A stretch of DNA of 64,000 nt from Ferrovibrio sp. (GCF_025869515.1 NZ_JAOZVR010000117.1:1-64000); one strand, 5' to 3'; shown: positions 1-8,783, numbered from the stretch's first letter. The notes: a model not told the origin generated them from the sequence alone. A program made the numbers and translations.

Positions 1-15
1 GACGGTCCTGTCCAT
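1..15 (-). CDS. Possible first five codons of tolQ (partial)
   Basis: An ATG on the minus strand begins 33 bases downstream of the ybgC stop and opens the frame M-D-R-T-V to the window edge. An AAAGGA sequence lies about 9 bases upstream. In many proteobacteria ybgC is followed directly by tolQ, so tolQ is the expected gene here. Only five codons are visible, so the call rests on gene order and not on protein similarity. Confidence 0.35.
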
Positions 16-47
16 ACGTTCGAATCCTTTGGTTAAGAGTTAACAGA

Positions 48-497
48 TCAATGCGATAAATTTGGTGAAAGTGTGGCGAAAAGTGCCGCAACCGCCGGCG
101 GCACCCGCCGGGCCCGGCCTTTGGCGTCGATACAGGCCAGCTTAACCTCAGCCCGGACCAGCAGCTCCTCGCCCCGCCAGACATCCTGGCGGGCGGTCAG
201 GCTGGCGCCGCGCAGCTCGGTTATTGCGGTGGTAACGGTTAATTCTTCGTGCAGCCGGGCCGGTTTGAGATATTCGACATTGCAGGCCCGCACCGCGAAG
301 GCGACCCCGTTTTCCGAGTCGATCAGGCCGCGCTGGTCGATGCCGTGGCTGAGCAGCAGGTCGGACCGGCCGCGTTCGATGAAGCGCAGGTAATTGGCAT
401 AATAGACGATGCCGGCCGCATCGGTGTCTTCCCACTGCACCCGGAGCGGATAGCGATGGGGCGGATAGCGATGCACGGCGTCCTCCTGCCTAGGCAT
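48..497 (-). CDS. ybgC: YbgC, tol-pal associated acyl-CoA thioesterase
   Basis: This is a hotdog-fold thioesterase of about 149 residues, the usual family length. The conserved N-terminal motif [16 protein letters not shown] contains the Asp expected to be catalytic, and VEYLKPARL is also typical. The family hydrolyses acyl-CoA or acyl-ACP thioesters in the cytoplasm near the Tol-Pal envelope machinery. Two ATGs compete, at 503 and 497. A GGGAG sequence at 504-508 lies directly against the first and 6 bases from the second, so I chose 497. The gene overlaps the end of ruvB, which implies translational coupling. Confidence 0.93.
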   Translation of the reverse strand: MPRQEDAVHRYPPHRYPLRVQWEDTDAAGIVYYANYLRFIERGRSDLLLSHGIDQRGLIDSENGVAFAVRACNVEYLKPARLHEELTVTTAITELRGASLTARQDVWRGEELLVRAEVKLACIDAKGRARRVPPAVAALFATLSPNLSH

Positions 498-1551
498 CGT
501 CATCTCCCAGCAGGTCGAGCTGGTTCGCCCCCAGCCCGGCAGGCGGGGTCAGGCCGATATGGGCGAAGGCGGCCGGCGTCAGCAGGCGGCCGCGCGGCGT
601 GCGCTGCAGGAAACCCTGCTGGATCAGATAGGGCTCGATGATGTCTTCCAGCGCATCGCGCGGCTCCGACAGCGAGGCGGCGATGGTCTCGACGCCGACC
701 GGACCGCCGGAAAAATCGCGCGCAATCGTGGCCAGATACCGGCGGTCCATGGCATCGAGACCACGGGCGTCCACTTCCAGCCGCAGCAGGGCGGCATCGG
801 CGGTGGCGGCATCGACGACTTTCGCTCCGGCATAAACGGCGAAATCGCGCACCCGGCGCAGCAGGCGGCCGGCGACACGCGGCGTGCCGCGCGCCCGGCG
901 GGCGATTTCACGCGCGCCGCTGGGGTCCAGCTCGAGATCCAGGATGCGGGCGCCGCGCCGCACGATCAGTTCGAGTTCCTCGACGTCGTAGAAATTCAGC
1001 CGCAGCGGAATGCCGAAACGCTCGCGCAGCGGCGTGGTCAGCAGGCCTGAACGCGTGGTGGCGCCGACCAGGGTGAAGGGCGGCAGGTCGATGCGCACGC
1101 TGCGCGCCGAGGGGCCCTCGCCGATGATGAGGTCGAGCTGGAAGTCTTCCATCGCCGGATAGAGGATTTCCTCGACCGCCGGATTGAGCCGGTGGATCTC
1201 GTCGATGAACAGCACGTCGCGCGCTTCCAGATTGGTGAGCAGCGCGGCAAGGTCCCCGGCCTTGGCGATGACAGGCCCCGAGGTGGCCTTGAAATTGACG
1301 CCGAGTTCGCGCGAGACGATCTGCGCCAGCGTGGTTTTGCCCAGGCCTGGCGGACCGTGGAACAGCACATGATCCAGCGCCTCGCCGCGCGCCCTGGCGG
1401 CCTGGATGAAGATGTTGAGATTTTCGCGGGCGCGCGCCTGGCCGACGAAATCGCTGAGCTGCTGCGGCCGCAGATGGCGCTCCAGCTCGTCGCCCTCGGC
1501 CCTGCCGGCCGACACCAGCCGTCCCTCGTCATTGCGCGGGGTGGAATTCAT
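490..1551 (-). CDS. ruvB: Holliday junction branch migration ATPase RuvB
   Basis: RuvB is the hexameric AAA+ motor that drives branch migration of Holliday junctions with RuvA. The 353-residue product has Walker A GPPGLGKT at residues 66-73, Walker B VLFIDEIH at 113-120 and sensor-1 GATTRSG at 163-169, followed by the family's C-terminal winged-helix DNA-binding region. Its ATG shares an ATGA overlap with the ruvA stop, and its stop lies inside the start of ybgC. The order ruvC-ruvA-ruvB is the standard operon. Confidence 0.98.
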   Translation of the reverse strand: MNSTPRNDEGRLVSAGRAEGDELERHLRPQQLSDFVGQARARENLNIFIQAARARGEALDHVLFHGPPGLGKTTLAQIVSRELGVNFKATSGPVIAKAGDLAALLTNLEARDVLFIDEIHRLNPAVEEILYPAMEDFQLDLIIGEGPSARSVRIDLPPFTLVGATTRSGLLTTPLRERFGIPLRLNFYDVEELELIVRRGARILDLELDPSGAREIARRARGTPRVAGRLLRRVRDFAVYAGAKVVDAATADAALLRLEVDARGLDAMDRRYLATIARDFSGGPVGVETIAASLSEPRDALEDIIEPYLIQQGFLQRTPRGRLLTPAAFAHIGLTPPAGLGANQLDLLGDDDA

Positions 1552-2168
1552 CGGGCCAGCTCCTTGAGGCCGGCGCGGATCAGCTCCTGCACATTGGGTT
1601 TTTCACCCAGGTTGCGGGCCGCCGCCGTGACGGCGCCGAAGGCATCGGCGCGCTTGTAGCCCAGATTGACCAGGGCGGAGAGCGCATCGGCCACGGCGCC
1701 GGTTTCGGCCACGGCGACAGCCCCCGCCTCGCCGACCGAGGCCTGCGCTGCCGTACCGAGCGCAATGCCGCCGACCTTGTCCTTCAGTTCGGTGATCAGC
1801 CGCACGGCCAGCTTGGGCCCGACGCCATCGCAGCGGTTCAGCGTGGTCTTGTCGGCCGAGGCGATGGCGCGGAACAGTTCATCGGGCGCCAGCGCCGAAA
1901 GGATGCCGAGCGCCACCTTGGCACCGACGCCCTGCACGGTCTGAAGCAGGTTGAACCAGCCGCGCTCGGCTTCCGACAGGAACCCGAACAAATGAATGTG
2001 ATCTTCGCGCACATGGGTCTCGATATGGAGCCGCACCGCTTCGCCCGGCCGGGGCAGGTTGCGCAGCGTGCGGGCCGAGCAGAAGACCTGGTAGCCGACG
2101 CCGCCGACATCGAGGATGCAGGCGGTCTCGGACACGCTGTCGAGCAGCCCGCTGAGCCTGGCGATCAT
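1548..2168 (-). CDS. ruvA: Holliday junction DNA helicase subunit RuvA
   Basis: RuvA is the tetrameric protein that holds four-way junction DNA and recruits RuvB. The 206-residue product begins MIARLSG and carries the OB-fold domain (about residues 1-65), helix-hairpin-helix segments including [17 protein letters not shown] and [19 protein letters not shown], and a C-terminal three-helix domain (about 155-206) that contacts RuvB. It overlaps both ruvC and ruvB by 4 bases, consistent with one polycistronic message. Confidence 0.98.
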   Translation of the reverse strand: MIARLSGLLDSVSETACILDVGGVGYQVFCSARTLRNLPRPGEAVRLHIETHVREDHIHLFGFLSEAERGWFNLLQTVQGVGAKVALGILSALAPDELFRAIASADKTTLNRCDGVGPKLAVRLITELKDKVGGIALGTAAQASVGEAGAVAVAETGAVADALSALVNLGYKRADAFGAVTAAARNLGEKPNVQELIRAGLKELAR

Positions 2169-2683
2169 CGTGCCGCCCTCGCCATGGCCGCTTCGGCGCC
2201 GCGAATGACGCGCGCGGTGGCGGCGTTATGGGCATGGCAGATCGCCACTGCCAGCGCATCGGCGGCATCGGCACCGGTGACGTTGCAGCCGGGCAGCAGG
2301 CGTTTGACCATGGCATGCACCTGGTCCTTGTCGGCAGCACCCGTGCCGACCACCGCCTTCTTGATCACGGTGGGCGCGTATTCCGCCACCGGCAGACCGA
2401 GCTGCGCCGGCGCCAGCAGCACGACGCCACGCACCTGGCCGAGCTTCAGCGTCGACGAGGGATTCTTGTTGACGAAGGTCTCTTCGACGGCCGCCGCCGC
2501 GGGCTGCCATTCGGCCAGCAGCGCGGCCAGCGCGTCATGCACGGTGCGCAGACGATAGGCCAGTTCGTCGTCCGGATTGGTACGGATGGTGCCGTGCGCC
2601 ACATGGCTCAACCGGTTGCCCTCGGCGAGGATGATGCCCCAGCCGGTGGCACGCAGGCCCGGATCGAGTCCGATGATGCGCAT
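2165..2683 (-). CDS. ruvC: Holliday junction resolvase RuvC
   Basis: RuvC is the dimeric endonuclease that cuts Holliday junctions. The frame shows the first catalytic Asp in IIGLDPG, the Glu in [12 protein letters not shown], and acidic residues in KDQVHAMV and [13 protein letters not shown], in the family's order. I chose the ATG at 2683 (172 residues) because it begins MRIIGLDPG. The only in-frame alternative upstream is a TTG at 2695 that would add four residues. The gene follows yebC by about 35 bases and overlaps ruvA. Confidence 0.97.
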   Translation of the reverse strand: MRIIGLDPGLRATGWGIILAEGNRLSHVAHGTIRTNPDDELAYRLRTVHDALAALLAEWQPAAAAVEETFVNKNPSSTLKLGQVRGVVLLAPAQLGLPVAEYAPTVIKKAVVGTGAADKDQVHAMVKRLLPGCNVTGADAADALAVAICHAHNAATARVIRGAEAAMARAAR

Positions 2684-2718
2684 GGATAAGCCCAAATCCG
2701 CTCCTCAAGCCGCGGCGG

Positions 2719-3468
2719 TCAGCCGGCGAGCTTGCTCAGTTCGTCCTCGGAAATGTCGAAATTGGCATAGACCGTCTGCACGTCGTCGGAATCCTCGAGA
2801 ACCTCGATCATCCTGAACAGCGTCTCGGCCTTCTCGCCCTCGACCGGCGTGGTGGTCCTGGGCTTCCACACCAGCTTGGCCGATTTCGGCTCGCCGAACT
2901 TCTTTTCCAGCGCCTCGCGCACCGCGGCGAAATCGTCCTGCGCGCAGGTGACGCTGTGGCCTTCTTCGTCGGACTGCACATCCTCGGCGCCGGCTTCCAG
3001 CGCGCCCTCGAACAGCGCCTCGGCCGTGGCAGCGGCAGCCGGGAAGACGATCTCGCCGACGCGGTCGAACATGAAGGCGACCGAGTTGGTCTCGCCCAGC
3101 GCCCCGCCGTTCTTGGAAAAGGCGGCGCGCACTTCGCCGGCGGTGCGGTTGCGGTTGTCGGTCAGCGCCTCGACTATCACGGCGACGCCGCCGGGGCCAT
3201 AACCCTCGTAGCGCACCTCTTCGTAATTGTCGGCCGCATCACCGCCGGCGCCGCGCTTGATGGCGCGCTCCAGCGTGTCCTTCGACATGTTGGCGACGCG
3301 GGCGGCCTGGATGGCGGCGCGCAGGCGCGGATTGGCGGCCGGATCGGGCTGGCCGCTGCGGGCCGCGGTGGTCAGTTCGCGGATCAGCTTGGTGAAGATC
3401 TTGGCGCGCTTGGCATCCTGCGCGCCCTTGCGGTGCATGATGTTCTTAAACTGGGAATGGCCGGCCAT
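2719..3468 (-). CDS. yebC: YebC/PmpR family protein (TACO1-like)
   Basis: This is a 249-residue cytoplasmic protein with the family N-terminus [22 protein letters not shown], full family length and the signatures [16 protein letters not shown] and [10 protein letters not shown]. YebC proteins are described both as DNA-binding regulators and, for the wider family, as translation factors that relieve ribosome stalling. The sequence does not decide between these roles. It is the first gene of the leftward yebC-ruvCAB-ybgC cluster, and its promoter should lie in the 351-base gap to its right. Confidence 0.95.
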   Translation of the reverse strand: MAGHSQFKNIMHRKGAQDAKRAKIFTKLIRELTTAARSGQPDPAANPRLRAAIQAARVANMSKDTLERAIKRGAGGDAADNYEEVRYEGYGPGGVAVIVEALTDNRNRTAGEVRAAFSKNGGALGETNSVAFMFDRVGEIVFPAAAATAEALFEGALEAGAEDVQSDEEGHSVTCAQDDFAAVREALEKKFGEPKSAKLVWKPRTTTPVEGEKAETLFRMIEVLEDSDDVQTVYANFDISEDELSKLAG

Positions 3469-3819
3469 GGCGAACCTGGGGTAATGCGTGAAAAAGCGAG
3501 CGAATCGGGCATGTTTAGCATATTTCAGCCGGTTTATCTGCCGGACCCGCAGGCGGGCTGTGCAGATGACCAGGGCAGGGCGGACCGGCGGCGAAAACGG
3601 CTGGCGCCCGGATACTGCCGCGCCCGGGCAAAAGCAAGCCGCCGGCGCGCCGCGGCGCCCCTGCCAGAAGGGATCCGGCAGGCGTGACCAAGCTCCGATT
3701 GCGCCGCCGGGCCGGCGGCGATACTATCGCAACGTTAATCCGGGTGCCGGCGCGCGTGGCATCTTTGAATAAAACATCATATATTTCAATAAATTAGCGG
3801 GGAAGTCGGACAGACTCGC
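3469..3819. promoter_or_regulatory. 351-base divergent intergenic region, yebC / PAS gene
   Basis: No convincing gene is seen here. It must carry the leftward promoter for yebC-ruvCAB and the rightward one for the first PAS gene. The last 60 bases are strikingly AT-rich (about 3764-3796, with ATCATATATTTCAATAAATT) against GC-rich surroundings, which fits a promoter for the PAS gene. A perfect 9-base inverted repeat with a one-base centre (CGCCGCCGG-G-CCGGCGGCG) lies at 3702-3720. Its role is unknown. Confidence 0.5.
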
Positions 3820-4362
3820 ATGATGGACCTCATGCAATTGGCGACCGTCGCGGCCATAGCCTCCAAGCCGGGCAGCGGCCTGCCCGGCTATCCGCAGTCG
3901 GAGCTGCTGACCCGCGCTCATCTGCTCTGGCTTGCCGCCCGCGGCACGGCGGAGATGCCGGCCCGGCGGCAGATCACCGACGCCGCCCTGGAGCCGTTGC
4001 GGCCGCAGATCCTGCTCTTCGCCGTCGAGCACGCGCCGTTCGACTTCCGCTATCTTGAGATCGGCAGCCGCATGATGACGCTGAGCAACGACGACTATAC
4101 CGGCAAGCGCCTGAGCGAGGTGCCGCACCAGCGGCCGCCCAGCCTGGTCTGGGACCATCTCGCCGCCGCGGTGGATGCCCGCGCCCCGGTGCGCGGCGTG
4201 CTGCCCTATGTCGGCCGCAGCCGGAATATCAGCAGCATTTTCCATATCGTGCTGCCGCTGGCCGAGGATGGCGAGACGGTCGATCATCTGCTGGTTTGCG
4301 TCGACCTTGCCCCGGTGGTGCGCCTGCAGGACGGGACGCATCCCTTCACCCAGCTCGGCTAG
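3820..4362 (+). CDS. PAS_5 domain protein, paralogue 1
   Basis: The 180-residue soluble protein consists almost entirely of one PAS_5-type domain, recognised by its similarity to the next two genes. Shared landmarks are MPAR near residue 45, FDFRYLEIGS, YTGKRLSEVPHQRP and VLPYVGRSRNISSIFHIVLPLAEDG. No kinase, cyclase or DNA-binding output domain is present. The start could be the ATG at 3820 or the next codon, also ATG. A GGGGAAG lies about 14 bases upstream. It is the most divergent of the three tandem copies. Ligand and partner are unknown. Confidence 0.8.
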   Translation: MMDLMQLATVAAIASKPGSGLPGYPQSELLTRAHLLWLAARGTAEMPARRQITDAALEPLRPQILLFAVEHAPFDFRYLEIGSRMMTLSNDDYTGKRLSEVPHQRPPSLVWDHLAAAVDARAPVRGVLPYVGRSRNISSIFHIVLPLAEDGETVDHLLVCVDLAPVVRLQDGTHPFTQLG

Positions 4363-4453
4363 CCGCCCGCCCTGCGCCGTCCGGTGCGCGCAAAACCGCT
4401 TTGGCCCCGCGGAAAACCCTGAGACACTGGCGCAGAACGGCTGGGGAGACGGC

Positions 4454-4954
4454 GTGTCGACTATGCGTGACCTGCTGCTGCGGCGGCAGGCGACTTCGGT
4501 GCTGCTGCAGGGCTACGACTACTGGGAGACCAAGCGCGGCCCCCGGGCCATGCCGGCACGCGCCGATCTCGATCCGATCGAGATGAAGGCCTTTCTGCCC
4601 CATGTGGTGCTGATGGATGTGCTGCGCGACCACAAGCCGGGCTGGCCGCTGGATTTCCGCTACCGCCTGATGGGATCGACCCTCGACCAGCATATGTCGC
4701 GGCGTTTCACCGGCCTGTATATGAGCGACCTGCCGCAGCAGCAGCCGGACAGCCAGATGTGGCAGAATTTCGAAACCGTGGTGCGCGACCGGCAACCGCA
4801 GTTCCACCGCGTGCCCTATATCGGCCCGCACAAGGATTTCCTGTCGGTGATCGATCTGGTGATGCCGCTGTCGAATGACGGCCACAGCGTCAGCATGCTG
4901 ATCTCGATCGTCGATTTCATCCCGCGCGAGATCAATCCGCCGCGCGGGTTGTAA
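4454..4954 (+). CDS. PAS_5 domain protein, paralogue 2
   Basis: The 166-residue soluble protein is a single PAS_5-type domain and is closely related to the next gene. Both share MPARADLDP, LMDVLRD, KPGWPL and GPHKDF, and both end in a VDF segment. I chose the GTG at 4454 because GGGGAGA lies 5 to 6 bases before it. An in-frame ATG at 4463 is farther from that site. The longer open frame reaching back to 4175 overlaps the first PAS gene and is probably not translated. It has no output domain, so any signalling must go through a partner. Confidence 0.8.
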   Translation: MSTMRDLLLRRQATSVLLQGYDYWETKRGPRAMPARADLDPIEMKAFLPHVVLMDVLRDHKPGWPLDFRYRLMGSTLDQHMSRRFTGLYMSDLPQQQPDSQMWQNFETVVRDRQPQFHRVPYIGPHKDFLSVIDLVMPLSNDGHSVSMLISIVDFIPREINPPRGL

Positions 4955-5022
4955 CCTTTGCCGCACAATTAGGCCGTGCGCTGACGGCATTTTCATGCCA
5001 CGCTGCCGCCGTTACCCTCCCC

Positions 5023-5526
5023 ATGCATCATCAGGACAGCCAGCGGCACATGACCGCATTGGATTTGGATAGGGCGACACCGCTGCTGCGGCGGGCCTAC
5101 GATTACTGGACCGCCAAATGCGGAACCCGGCCGATGCCGGCGCGCGCCGATCTCGATCCCGCCGAGATCAAGCCGCTGCTGTCCAACCTGATCCTGATGG
5201 ACGTGCTGCGCGATGCCAAGCCGGGCTGGCCGCTGAATTTCCGTTACCGGCTGGTTGGCACCAATGTCGATGCGATGATGAACGGCCGCTATACCGGCCT
5301 GTGCATGAGCGAGATGCCGCATCAGCAGCCCGGCAGCCGAATCTGGAGCAGCCTGGAGCGCGTGACCGCCACGCGGCAGCCGCATATCAACCGCGTGCCC
5401 TATGTCGGACCCCACAAAGATTTCATCTCGGTGGTCGATATGGTGATGCCACTGTCGAACGACGGCGGCGAGGTCAACATGCTGTTCTGCATCGTCGACT
5501 TCGTCCTGCGCGCGAACCGCATCTAG
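5023..5526 (+). CDS. PAS_5 domain protein, paralogue 3
   Basis: This 167-residue protein is the third tandem PAS_5-type protein. Nearly the whole length aligns by eye with paralogue 2, including YDYW, MPARADLDP, FRYRL, YTGL, NRVPYVGPHKDF and MPLSNDG. Such stand-alone PAS proteins are common in Rhodospirillales-type genomes but are mostly uncharacterised. An internal ATG at 5050 (MTALDLDRATPLL) is an alternative start. Its TAG stop shares the tetranucleotide CTAG with the convergent glycosylase gene. Confidence 0.8.
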   Translation: MHHQDSQRHMTALDLDRATPLLRRAYDYWTAKCGTRPMPARADLDPAEIKPLLSNLILMDVLRDAKPGWPLNFRYRLVGTNVDAMMNGRYTGLCMSEMPHQQPGSRIWSSLERVTATRQPHINRVPYVGPHKDFISVVDMVMPLSNDGGEVNMLFCIVDFVLRANRI

Positions 5527-6113
5527 GCGAGGGCTTCCGCCACCCTCCGGCGCAGCACCGGGATCACATCCTCGGCGAACCATGGCTGCCGCTTCTGCCA
5601 GCCGATATTGCGCCAGCTCGGATGCGGCAGCGGAAAATAGCCATCGGGCAGATAGTCGCTGAAATGCCGCACGGTGTCGGTCATGGTCTTGTGACGGCGC
5701 GGCCCAAGATAATGTGCATGCGAATACTGCCCGACCAGCAGAGTGAGCTGAATCTTCGGCAGCATTCCCAGCAGGCGCTGATGCCACAATGGCGCGCATT
5801 CCGGCCGCGGCGGATTGTCGCCACCCTTCAGATTGACGCCGGGATAGCAGAAGCCCATCGGCATGATGGCGATGCGGCTGGCCTCGTAGAAATCATCGCG
5901 CCCCATATCGAGCCAGCCGCGCAGCACATCGCCGCTGCGGTCGTTCCAGGGCAGGCCGCTCGCATGCACTTTCGTGCCCGGCGCCTGACCGATGATCAGC
6001 AATCGCGCACCATGCTGCATGCGCACCACCGGGCGCGGGCCGAGCGGCAGATGGGCGGCGCAGAAAGTGCAGCCGCGGACGTCGTTCAGCAGCGCGTCGA
6101 AACGGCTGCCCAT
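5523..6113 (-). CDS. Uracil-DNA glycosylase family protein
   Basis: The 196-residue product has the superfamily's motif GQAPGTK near residues 42-48, an aromatic/asparagine segment GLPWNDRSGD, and the C-terminal HPSWRN motif. These are the active-site elements of uracil-DNA glycosylases, which excise uracil from DNA. A CTFC pair near the N-terminus is present, but I do not see a clear four-cysteine iron-sulfur set, so I do not assign a subfamily. I chose the ATG at 6113, 4 bases downstream of the ymdB stop. The longer frame to 6203 would overlap ymdB. Confidence 0.8.
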   Translation of the reverse strand: MGSRFDALLNDVRGCTFCAAHLPLGPRPVVRMQHGARLLIIGQAPGTKVHASGLPWNDRSGDVLRGWLDMGRDDFYEASRIAIMPMGFCYPGVNLKGGDNPPRPECAPLWHQRLLGMLPKIQLTLLVGQYSHAHYLGPRRHKTMTDTVRHFSDYLPDGYFPLPHPSWRNIGWQKRQPWFAEDVIPVLRRRVAEALA

Positions 6114-6117
6114 CCGG

Positions 6118-6927
6118 TCAAAGCGTGGCCTGCTGCAGCCGCCCGCCCAGACGCAGCGGCGCGATCCGCGTGGCCAGTCCGGTGCGGTCGTCGGTTTCGA
6201 CATAGACGGCGCAGAGCGTGCCCTCGCCGCTGGCCGGTTCGAAGCGGCCGCCGGGAATCCTGCGGGTGAAACGGTTGAGCGGTTCGGCCTTGTCCATGCC
6301 GATCACCGAATTGTAGTCGCCGCACATGCCGGCATCGGTCTGGTAGGCCGTGCCGCCGGGCAGAATCTGCGCATCCGCCGTGGGAACATGGCTGTGGGTG
6401 CCGCAGACCAGCGAGGCGCGCCCGTCGCAGAAATGGCCCATCGCCATTTTCTCCGAGGTGGCTTCGCCATGGATGTCGACGATGACCGCATCGACGCCGG
6501 CGCCGAGGCGGTATTTCGCCAGCTCGCCATCGACGGCGGCAAAGGGATCGTCGAGCGGGTCCATGAAGATGCGACCCATCACCTGGATCACCAGCACCTT
6601 CCTGCCGGTCTGCAGCGTGTACACCGCCGCGCCCTTGCCCGGCGTGCCCTTCGGGTAATTCAGCGGGCGCAGCAGCTTCGGATCGGAATTGATGTAGCCG
6701 AGCGTCTCGCGCTGGTCCCAGGCATGGTTGCCAAGCACGATGACATCGACGCCGGCGCCATAGAATTCCTCACAGATCTTGCCGGTGATGCCGAAGCCGG
6801 CCGCGGCATTCTCGCCATTGACCAGCACGAAATCGAGGCCGAGGCTTTTGCGCAGCTCGGGAATCCGCGACACCACCGCATCGCGGCCGGACCGGCCGAC
6901 AATATCGCCGCAATAGAGAAGCTTCAT
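6118..6927 (-). CDS. YmdB/TIGR00282 family metallophosphoesterase
   Basis: The 269-residue product carries calcineurin-like phosphoesterase metal ligands in order: CGDIVGRSGRD at the N-terminus, NGENAAAG, LGNHAWDQRE, VDIHGEATSEK, and GTHSHVPTAD near the centre, with CGDYNSVIGM after it. This matches the YmdB family, whose Bacillus member hydrolyses 2',3' cyclic nucleotides. The cellular substrate here is not shown. It lies 6 bases after the formyl-THF cyclo-ligase gene and 4 bases before the glycosylase gene, so the three are probably co-transcribed. Confidence 0.9.
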   Translation of the reverse strand: MKLLYCGDIVGRSGRDAVVSRIPELRKSLGLDFVLVNGENAAAGFGITGKICEEFYGAGVDVIVLGNHAWDQRETLGYINSDPKLLRPLNYPKGTPGKGAAVYTLQTGRKVLVIQVMGRIFMDPLDDPFAAVDGELAKYRLGAGVDAVIVDIHGEATSEKMAMGHFCDGRASLVCGTHSHVPTADAQILPGGTAYQTDAGMCGDYNSVIGMDKAEPLNRFTRRIPGGRFEPASGEGTLCAVYVETDDRTGLATRIAPLRLGGRLQQATL

Positions 6928-6933
6928 CGGTTG

Positions 6934-7533
6934 CTATCTTTCAAACTTGATGGCGCCACGCTCGGTGACCGCCCAGTCCAGCATCGCATCATGGTCGCCG
7001 CGCGGCAGCTCGGCTACCTGCTGTACCGCGAAGGCATAGCCGACGGCCACATTCTTTTCGCCCTTTTCGCGCAAGGCCGCCAGCGTGGCGTCGTAATAAC
7101 CGCCACCCATGCCGAGCCGGTGGCCGGTGGCATCGAAGCCGACCAGCGGCACCAGCAGGATATCGGGCCGCAGAACCGGTGCACCCTCGCCCGGGGCCGG
7201 GATGCCGTAGGCGCCGCCCGGCGGCGGATCGGCAAGATCGTCGCACCGGCGGAACTGCAGCAGGCGCGAGCCCTTCTGCACCGCCGGCAGCGCGATCCGC
7301 AGACCCCGACGCTGCAGGGCGAGCAACAAGGGCAGCGGATCGAGTTCGTCGCCCATCGGCCAGTAGCCCGCGATCGTCTGGCCGGCCTGCACCGGAATCG
7401 CGGCGAGAAACCGTTCGGCTGCCAGCGCAGCGATGGCAGCGCCGTTGGCGGCAGAGGCTTCCGCGCGGCGGGCTTTCAGGCGGCTGCGCAAAGCCGCCTT
7501 GCGGGCCTCGAGGTCGGGATCGGCTGGGGTCAA
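6934..7533 (-). CDS. 5-formyltetrahydrofolate cyclo-ligase
   Basis: This enzyme converts 5-formyl-THF to 5,10-methenyl-THF using ATP. The 199-residue product has the family opening KAALRSRLKARRAE, the phosphate-binding region GDELDPLPLL, and the signature PLVGFDATGHRLGMGGGYYD near residues 130-150. No ATG is available at the right place, so a TTG at 7533 is the best start. The next in-frame methionine would remove a third of the protein. The gene follows 6S RNA and zapA, the order seen in many proteobacteria (zapA-ssrS-ygfA). Confidence 0.92.
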   Translation of the reverse strand: MTPADPDLEARKAALRSRLKARRAEASAANGAAIAALAAERFLAAIPVQAGQTIAGYWPMGDELDPLPLLLALQRRGLRIALPAVQKGSRLLQFRRCDDLADPPPGGAYGIPAPGEGAPVLRPDILLVPLVGFDATGHRLGMGGGYYDATLAALREKGEKNVAVGYAFAVQQVAELPRGDHDAMLDWAVTERGAIKFER

Positions 7534-7559
7534 GAAGGGTCTGTGGCTGGCGGGAAATT

Positions 7560-7731
7560 AGAGTGGACGGGCCCACCATGGCCGTAAGTATGAACTAACC
7601 TCTGTGGCCTGGCGTACCAGGTGGGCGCCATATGATCGGAACCAGGGTTCCGGCAGAGACAGCTCCCGTAGAGATGAGCATTGGCCCCAGGGTTACGTAA
7701 ACCCACGCACCGGGCAGCACCCGTCCACGGC
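7560..7731 (-). ncRNA. ssrS: 6S RNA (SsrS)
   Basis: This non-coding gap between zapA and the cyclo-ligase gene is where 6S RNA is found in many proteobacteria. Read on the minus strand, the 5' end carries GTGGACGGG (plus-strand 7720-7728) and the 3' end carries its perfect complement CCCGTCCAC (7563-7571), forming a closing stem. Further inner pairings surround a central open region, the promoter-mimicking shape by which 6S RNA binds housekeeping RNA polymerase. The exact ends are estimated from the terminal stem and may be off by several bases. Confidence 0.85.
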
Positions 7732-7736
7732 TATAT

Positions 7737-8072
7737 TTAGGTGGTCTCCAGCTTCGCGGCAATGTCTTCCAGCCGTTTTGCCAGCCCAACCAGCGCATCG
7801 GCGCCGTCCGTGGCGGTTTTCTGCTCTGCCTGGAAGGCTGCAACCGCCTGGCGCATCTCGGCCACGTCGCTCTGGGCCTGCTCCAGATCGTCAGCCAGGG
7901 TCAGCGCGGTCATCAGCATCAGCCGTGCCTCGCCGACCTGGCCGACCAGGGCAGCCAGTTCGCGCACCCGGCCATCCAGACTCTGCGACAGGCGGCGAAC
8001 CTGCTCTTCCTCGCCGTCGTCGCAACCGATCTCGTAGAGCCGGCTGTTGACGGTGACTTTTACCATAGCCAT
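7737..8072 (-). CDS. zapA: Cell division protein ZapA
   Basis: The 111-residue product begins MAMVKVTVNSRLYEIGCDDGEE, the ZapA globular head, and continues as a long helix (about residues 30-111) with the family segment MLMTALTLADDLEQAQ. ZapA binds FtsZ filaments at mid-cell and promotes their bundling. Length and composition match. Its stop lies a few bases from the 6S RNA 5' end, suggesting 6S RNA may be processed from or transcribed alongside this message. A coiled-coil gene precedes it by 13 bases. Confidence 0.93.
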   Translation of the reverse strand: MAMVKVTVNSRLYEIGCDDGEEEQVRRLSQSLDGRVRELAALVGQVGEARLMLMTALTLADDLEQAQSDVAEMRQAVAAFQAEQKTATDGADALVGLAKRLEDIAAKLETT

Positions 8073-8085
8073 TGCAGCCTCCGCC

Positions 8086-8664
8086 TCATACCTTCACCTG
8101 GCTGTCGAGCGCCTGGCGCAGCCGCGCCATGGTCGCCTCCAGCCGCGCCGCGATGCCGGACTGGAAAGCCTGCATCTCGGTCTGAGCGGCCCGCGCCGCC
8201 GCCAGTTCGGCCTTCAGGGCCGCCACATCGCCAGTACTATCGGAAGGCGGCGGAATGAAGGCAGGTGCCGGTTTCTGGCTGTCCCGCACGGCGGCGAGTT
8301 GGCCCTGGAGCGCCTCGCGTTCAGCCTTCAGCGCGGCAATCTCGGCATCGCGCGCCGCCAGGGCCGCAGCATGGGCGACAGACTGGTCCTCGCCCGCCTG
8401 GGGGCCGCCCGACTGAAGACTGTCCTGCTGGATCTGCCCCAGTTCGGCCCGCAGGGCATCGACCAGGGCGGCACGCTCGCGCAGGTTTGCCGCCTCGTCG
8501 CGGCTGGCCTGCAACTCGTCGCGCAGGCTTTTCACCTCGGCGGCCATCAGACCATGCTGTTCGGCCAGGCGGCGGAAAACGCCGGCACGCTGGGCCAAAG
8601 CGGTATCCAGGCGGCGAACCGCCTGATCCATGGCGGCAACGGCTGCGGCAATTCCGGTTTGCAT
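8086..8664 (-). CDS. Coiled-coil protein upstream of zapA
   Basis: The product, 192 residues from the chosen ATG at 8664, is almost all Ala/Glu/Arg/Leu-rich heptad sequence predicted to form coiled coils, in two blocks (about 1-110 and 140-192) split by a Pro-rich linker (KPAPAFIPPPS). It has no membrane segment or enzymatic motif, and I do not recognise a named family. A longer frame reaches 8748 but crosses the probable promoter of the divergent permease. The 13-base spacing to zapA suggests a shared transcript and perhaps a role around the division ring, which is inference. Confidence 0.7.
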   Translation of the reverse strand: MQTGIAAAVAAMDQAVRRLDTALAQRAGVFRRLAEQHGLMAAEVKSLRDELQASRDEAANLRERAALVDALRAELGQIQQDSLQSGGPQAGEDQSVAHAAALAARDAEIAALKAEREALQGQLAAVRDSQKPAPAFIPPPSDSTGDVAALKAELAAARAAQTEMQAFQSGIAARLEATMARLRQALDSQVKV

Positions 8665-8783
8665 GGTGCCCGTCAGAATAGCGCCTATCTGGTGATTGGG
8701 GTTGGCAAGCGAACTTGATATGGAAGATAAACTTCGCGCCTGCCCCACGCAACCGAACCCCGGTTCCAGCCCCAGACTTGGCG

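Noticed and set aside
3488-3772. A 94-codon plus-strand frame in the yebC/PAS gap
   Set aside because: Its composition is Arg/Pro/Gly-rich with no recognisable domain or ribosome binding site. The region is better explained as divergent regulatory DNA.
5992-7587. A 531-codon open frame on the plus strand
   Set aside because: It is antisense to the YmdB-like and cyclo-ligase genes and has the same His/Gln/Arg-rich shadow composition.
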